Of a stretch of 64,000 nt of DNA, positions 60,470-64,000 are shown in pieces (position 1 is the stretch's first letter; each line of letters begins with the position of its first letter). The notes under the pieces are model-generated. The model was not told the DNA's origin, ran no database searches, and saw only the letters and a list, made by a program, of their open reading frames with translations. Both the position numbers and the translations under genes were made by a program. The stretch comes from Nectonema munidae (Eukaryota; Nematomorpha; Nectonematoida; Nectonematidae): assembly GCA_030549495.1 (NCBI GenBank), contig JAUIRK010000673.1:930001-994000 (forward strand), in the 5' to 3' direction.

Positions 60470-61740
60470 GAAAAAACAAAAGAGATTGCAGTTCAGTTGA
60501 AACTTCAAGATTTTACAGCATCAAATGGTTGGCTAGAAGCCTTTAGTCCTAGGCATAGCATAATGTTCGGTAGGATGAATGGAGAAAGTGGTGGAGTTGA
60601 TAAGAATGATGTGGAAGACTGAAAGCAGAAACTACCCGAATTCTGTTCCAATTATGATTCTCATAACATCTTCAATATGGATGAAACTGGGCCTTTTTTT
60701 AATGTCTGCTAACGAAACGTTACACTTCAAAGGAACAGATTGTTTTGGTGGAAAACGTTCGAAGGAGCGTATAAACCTTATGTTGTGTGCTAATTCTCTT
60801 GGAGAAAAAGAGCATCCAATGGTAATTGGTAAATCATTTAAACCCTGTTGCTTTGGAAAAATACAAAATAAAGATCTTCCGATAGATTACAAAGCAAACA
60901 AAAAGGCTTGGATGACAAGCAATCTTTTTGAACTTTTTATGAAAAAACTCAACAAAAAATGCAGTCCCAAAGCCGAAAGGTCGTAATGTTGCTGGACAGT
61001 GCTCTGTGCCATCCTCGTTTAGAGATTTCTAATATAAAACTTGTTTTCCTTCCTCCTAACACTTCTTTCATCACTTAGCCAATGGATCAATGAATAATAC
61101 ACGCGGTCAAATTGAATTTTAGGAAGCGGCAGCTGCAATGTATAATTAGTCGAATAAAGCAAGAACAGGAGTTGCGGCTTCTGATCTGTTGCTACGCACT
61201 GATCTTCAAGCTATTTATTGGCTTCACGAAGCATGGGGAAAAATAAGGGCAGACAAAATCCAGAAGTGTTTCTAAAGATGTGGAGTTGGTTGTGAAGACG
61301 CTGAAAGTAGAGTTGATGAAGACAAGGAAGAAGAGAATGATGATATAGAGACTGTTTGTCGAGAAAATTTGCAAATTAGTTTAGATGAATTCGTTGCATT
61401 CGATGCTTCTCACTGGTGACAACTGATCATAATCACCCTTCAACTGTCGACGATTTTCACCACAGACTTGAACTCAACCAAGAAAATGATGAAATTAGCG
61501 AAGAAGATTGAAGGCTCACATGAACTCCAGTATAAAAACCTTGGGGATGTCTGTAAAAGTATTTCTAAAATACAGGCATTTGCGATCCACAAAGGCTTCA
61601 CTAAAGTACTCGAAAAATGCATAGAGTTGACGGATTCAGTAGATCAAGAATCACAGTTACAAAAACAAAATGTCAAACAGTCAAAGATCTCTGATTACTA
61701 TATTTTGAAAAAGAATAATGTAAGCCTACATCATACATAA
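60470..61740 (+). mobile_element. pogo/Tigger transposon relic
   Basis: + frames from 60480: KEIAVQLKLQDFTASNGWLE then AFSPRHSI (CENP-B-type DNA-binding half), LPEFCSNYDSHNIFNMDETG (first catalytic Asp, in MDETG), NETLHFKGTDCFGGKRSKER, INLMLCANSLGEKEHPMVIG, KSFKPCCFGK, YKANKKAWMTSNLFELFMKK. Then VVMLLDSALCHPRLEISNIK (second Asp, usually DN.P.H), LVFLPPNTSF, PMDQ (third Asp) and VKLNFRKRQLQCI. The C-terminal tail LGDVCKSISKIQAFAIHKGF through QSKISDYYILKKN ends near 61737. The order is that of TIGD proteins. The N-terminal HTH lies in or beyond the homopolymer tract. Several frame breaks; no TIRs identified. Confidence 0.85.
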
Positions 61741-62143
61741 CCTAGATCACTATTAAAATTTTTATTAATAAAATTCTCTTTTGGTTTTATTACTTTTACG
61801 TTTAATATTTCCATCTTTTGTTTGCTTTCATATGCAGTTTATTTTTATAAAAAGAATGCTCTTTCTACACTATAAATTTTTTTTCGTTTTTTAATGATTT
61901 TTTAGAGACAAGTGCCTAGTTAATAAATAAATTCTACACATAATCTTTTAAATACGAAATAAGAAGTAAAATTATTTCTAACCTGTTTATTACGATCACC
62001 TGTGAATAGCGGTCAGTCTTTCTGTTTCTCTTGAGTGGCCGCAATAGACGGGTTTGACATCTATTGAAAACTTTTAAACATTAAAATTAAATTCTAAATA
62101 CTAACAAGAATTAAGAATAAAGCGATAAAGACCGAAATTACAA
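61741..62143. other. 3' flank of the Tigger relic
   Basis: Contains CGATCACCTGTGAATAGCGG and CTTGAGTGGCCGCAATAGAC at 61994-62050, probably the element's 3' end. Nothing else. Confidence 0.4.
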
Positions 62144-63254
62144 TGGGTTGTTCACAATTGACGTCAACACTACCTGGGAGGGAGGTTTCAAGTTGACATA
62201 GGGAGGGAGGGGGTTGAAAAAAGTTGACATCAACACCAAGCACAGATATTTAAATATTCGTTAAAAATAGTTAAATTTTTTTAAAAGTGAAAAAAATAAA
62301 CTAAAATTAGTGACATTTGAATTACATCAATATATTTGTATATGAGATCACACACCCCTAAACGAACCATCCTCTTCTCTCAACTATTACTGTTTCTTAG
62401 ACACTTTAGTCATCGAACTAAGCGCAAATAATTATTTTAATAAATTAAAATCTAAACACAGTTTTGTAATCAATGTAAAATTCTCCTTAAAATGACATTA
62501 AAATTTGGATATTTTTTTTGAAAAAATAAAAAAAAATCTATTTTTTTTATAAAATTAAAAGATGTGTATTAAAGTTTATATTTATAAAAAAAAATTTTTT
62601 TTAATTTAATCTTTGATTAGTTTAAGTTTTTGTTTATTGATTGGCAGAACTTTTTATCTTCATTCATTTTTTTGCCATATTGTTTTTCATTTAAGTAAAG
62701 CTGTGGATGTTTTAATTTAATTTTTATTATTTTATCAAAATTGTTTTTCATATGAATAAAAATTTTGTAAACGAAAACGACAAAATGTAATAAGCTTTGT
62801 TTGAAAAAAATTTGAAAGCATATCGTCATTCGTCAGCAGTCAAAATATTTTTCTCAGAAAAAAATATAATTTATGTTCAGAGATAAAGAACAATATAAAA
62901 ACATACGAGGAGGTAATTGAAGACTTGATAAGAGATGAGCCTACAAATTTAATCTCTAGTAACAAGTTGGATTTTCAAAAAAAAGTAATGTTTCAGAAAA
63001 AAGTTCTAGTAACACTCGAGATATTTTAATAGTCACATAATTATCTGAAATTTCAAAAACTTTAGAAACAATTCCAAAAACTTCTGCATCTTCTGATTCT
63101 CACAACAAAATAAGGCTTATGCCCAAAATAAATTAAAAGATGAAATAGCAAGCATTGATAAAGAACTAGCAAGTTATGTTTGTATCTCAAAAAATACTAG
63201 GCTCAGTGAAATGTACAAAAAACTGCAGTTGACGTCAATTGTGAACGACCCCTA
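62144..63254. mobile_element. DNA element with long inverted ends, 1.1 kb
   Basis: The left end GGGTTGTTCACAATTGACGT(CAAC) at 62146-62169 and right end (GTTG)ACGTCAATTGTGAACGACCC at 63230-63253 are inverted over about 24 bp with one mismatch. Near the left end GTTGACAT-type words recur (62192, 62224, 62229) with G-rich spacers GGGAGGGAGG. The interior has no recognisable transposase; a short frame near 62890-63010 (DKEQYKNIR..., EDLIRDEPTNL) is unassigned. I saw no unequivocal target duplication. Ends of the style GGGTTGTTCACAA-TACGT are widespread in insect and other invertebrate genomes, but I cannot fix the superfamily. Confidence 0.7.
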
Positions 63255-63731
63255 AGAAAATTATTAGTCAGACATTTTAGGGACTAAGTCTGAGTTGAGA
63301 TGGGGAAAAAATTAAATAATTTGAGTACATATAAAAAAATAATAGTTAAAAAATAAACAATTTTTAAAATTGAATTTAAATTAATTATTTTTATTATTTT
63401 TTAAATTTTGAATCGAAAACTTTAACACAAAAATGGCTAAATTCTAACTTTGCGCAGATTCCAACTTCCTCCAACACAGTAACATAAATGGTAGGCAAAT
63501 TAATTCCTTTTTAATGTTTTGGATGATCAAAAAATTTCTACATTAAAATATAAACAGATAACGCGATTACAATATTATATATCCTTTACATATGTATGTC
63601 AAAGTAAAATAAAACCAAAGGAGGCAGTGGCCCATCAGGATCGTTTTAAAAGATATATAGTACAAAGTAAAATTGAGTAGTTATAAAAATTTTAGAAATT
63701 GAAAATCAACATATATATGAGAAAAATATAT
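63255..63731. other. Intergenic AT-rich DNA, no gene seen
   Basis: Nothing recognised. Confidence 0.4.
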
Positions 63732-63825
63732 AAATATATTATATGAGGTGAACAGAAATATATTATATGAGTGAACAAAAATATATTATATGAGTGAACA
63801 AAAATATATTATATGAGTTGAACAA
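63732..63825. repeat. Minisatellite, four units of 23-24 bp
   Basis: Unit about AAATATATTATATGAGTGAA CAA, repeated four times with one-base differences, followed by AT-rich sequence to the window end. Confidence 0.85.
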
Positions 63826-64000
63826 AATTTTAGAAAAAAATATATAAACATAAATGCAGATAAAACAAGATACTGTTAGTAAAGTTAAAAATATCAGTTA
63901 AAAGAAACAATTACAATAGTATGAAGAGATTGAAAATATATGAATATTTATCGAATAGTTTTATGATATATATAGAATATGTACACGAACAATATTTACG

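Noticed and set aside
63732-63825. Regular short repeats considered as a CRISPR array
   Set aside because: Head-to-tail 23-24 bp units without spacers in an animal genome; a minisatellite.

Overview
The window is AT-rich (roughly 70 % A+T by eye) animal nuclear DNA. Two host genes with GT-AG introns sit on the minus strand and almost everything else is transposable-element debris. The first host gene is a RAF-family Ser/Thr kinase: five exons lie between 22800 and 3226, carrying the Ras-binding domain, C1 zinc finger, CR2 14-3-3 site and the kinase domain up to the end of the activation segment. Its 3' exons lie off the left edge and its 5' exon(s) were not found. The second is DUS3L, the tRNA dihydrouridine-47 synthase: seven exons from 54404 to the stop at 36117 cover two CCCH zinc fingers and the whole flavin-dependent TIM-barrel enzyme; only the short first exon is missing. 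In both genes every exon junction I placed keeps frame and phase. A RAF with RBD-C1-CR2 layout plus a CCCH-DUS3L, long introns and this mix of hAT, piggyBac, Tc1/mariner, pogo/Tigger and LINE elements points to an invertebrate metazoan. I cannot fix the phylum (an arthropod such as a crustacean is a guess).

Layout. 1-22.8 kb: RAF introns and exons, with an RTE-like LINE (3.8-5.7 kb), a complete-ended hAT element (6.58-8.62 kb, inverted ends and 8-bp target duplication), a Tc1/mariner relic (11.4-12.2 kb), a TTAA-flanked MITE (14.9 kb), a second hAT relic (15.6-16.4 kb), a jockey-like LINE 3' end (17.2-18.2 kb) and a gutted piggyBac (18.9-19.8 kb). 22.8-36.1 kb: intergenic, with a ZBED5/Buster-like hAT split by a 2.79-kb TTAA-flanked element that carries two internal minisatellites, a second partial copy of that element, a Ty3-type LTR-retrotransposon fossil and a near-perfect 180-bp palindrome. 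36.1-54.4 kb: DUS3L; its last intron holds an uncharacterised repeat-borne ORF split by a second jockey-like LINE, and its 43.9-52.9 kb intron holds a nest of MULE-like, hAT and piggyBac relics. 54.4-64 kb: another copy of the TTAA element, piggyBac and hAT pieces, a tRNA-like SINE head, a tandem array carrying two hammerhead-ribozyme-like motifs (59.05-59.83 kb), a pogo/Tigger element and a 1.1-kb element with long inverted ends.

The most interesting items are the hammerhead-like array, the minisatellite-bearing TTAA element present four times in 30 kb beside several dead piggyBac transposases, the LINE-split repeat ORF, and the RAF exon that ends in ATC where relatives have ATG. The transposase genes all look dead. 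No CRISPR, operon or bacterial-type feature is present.
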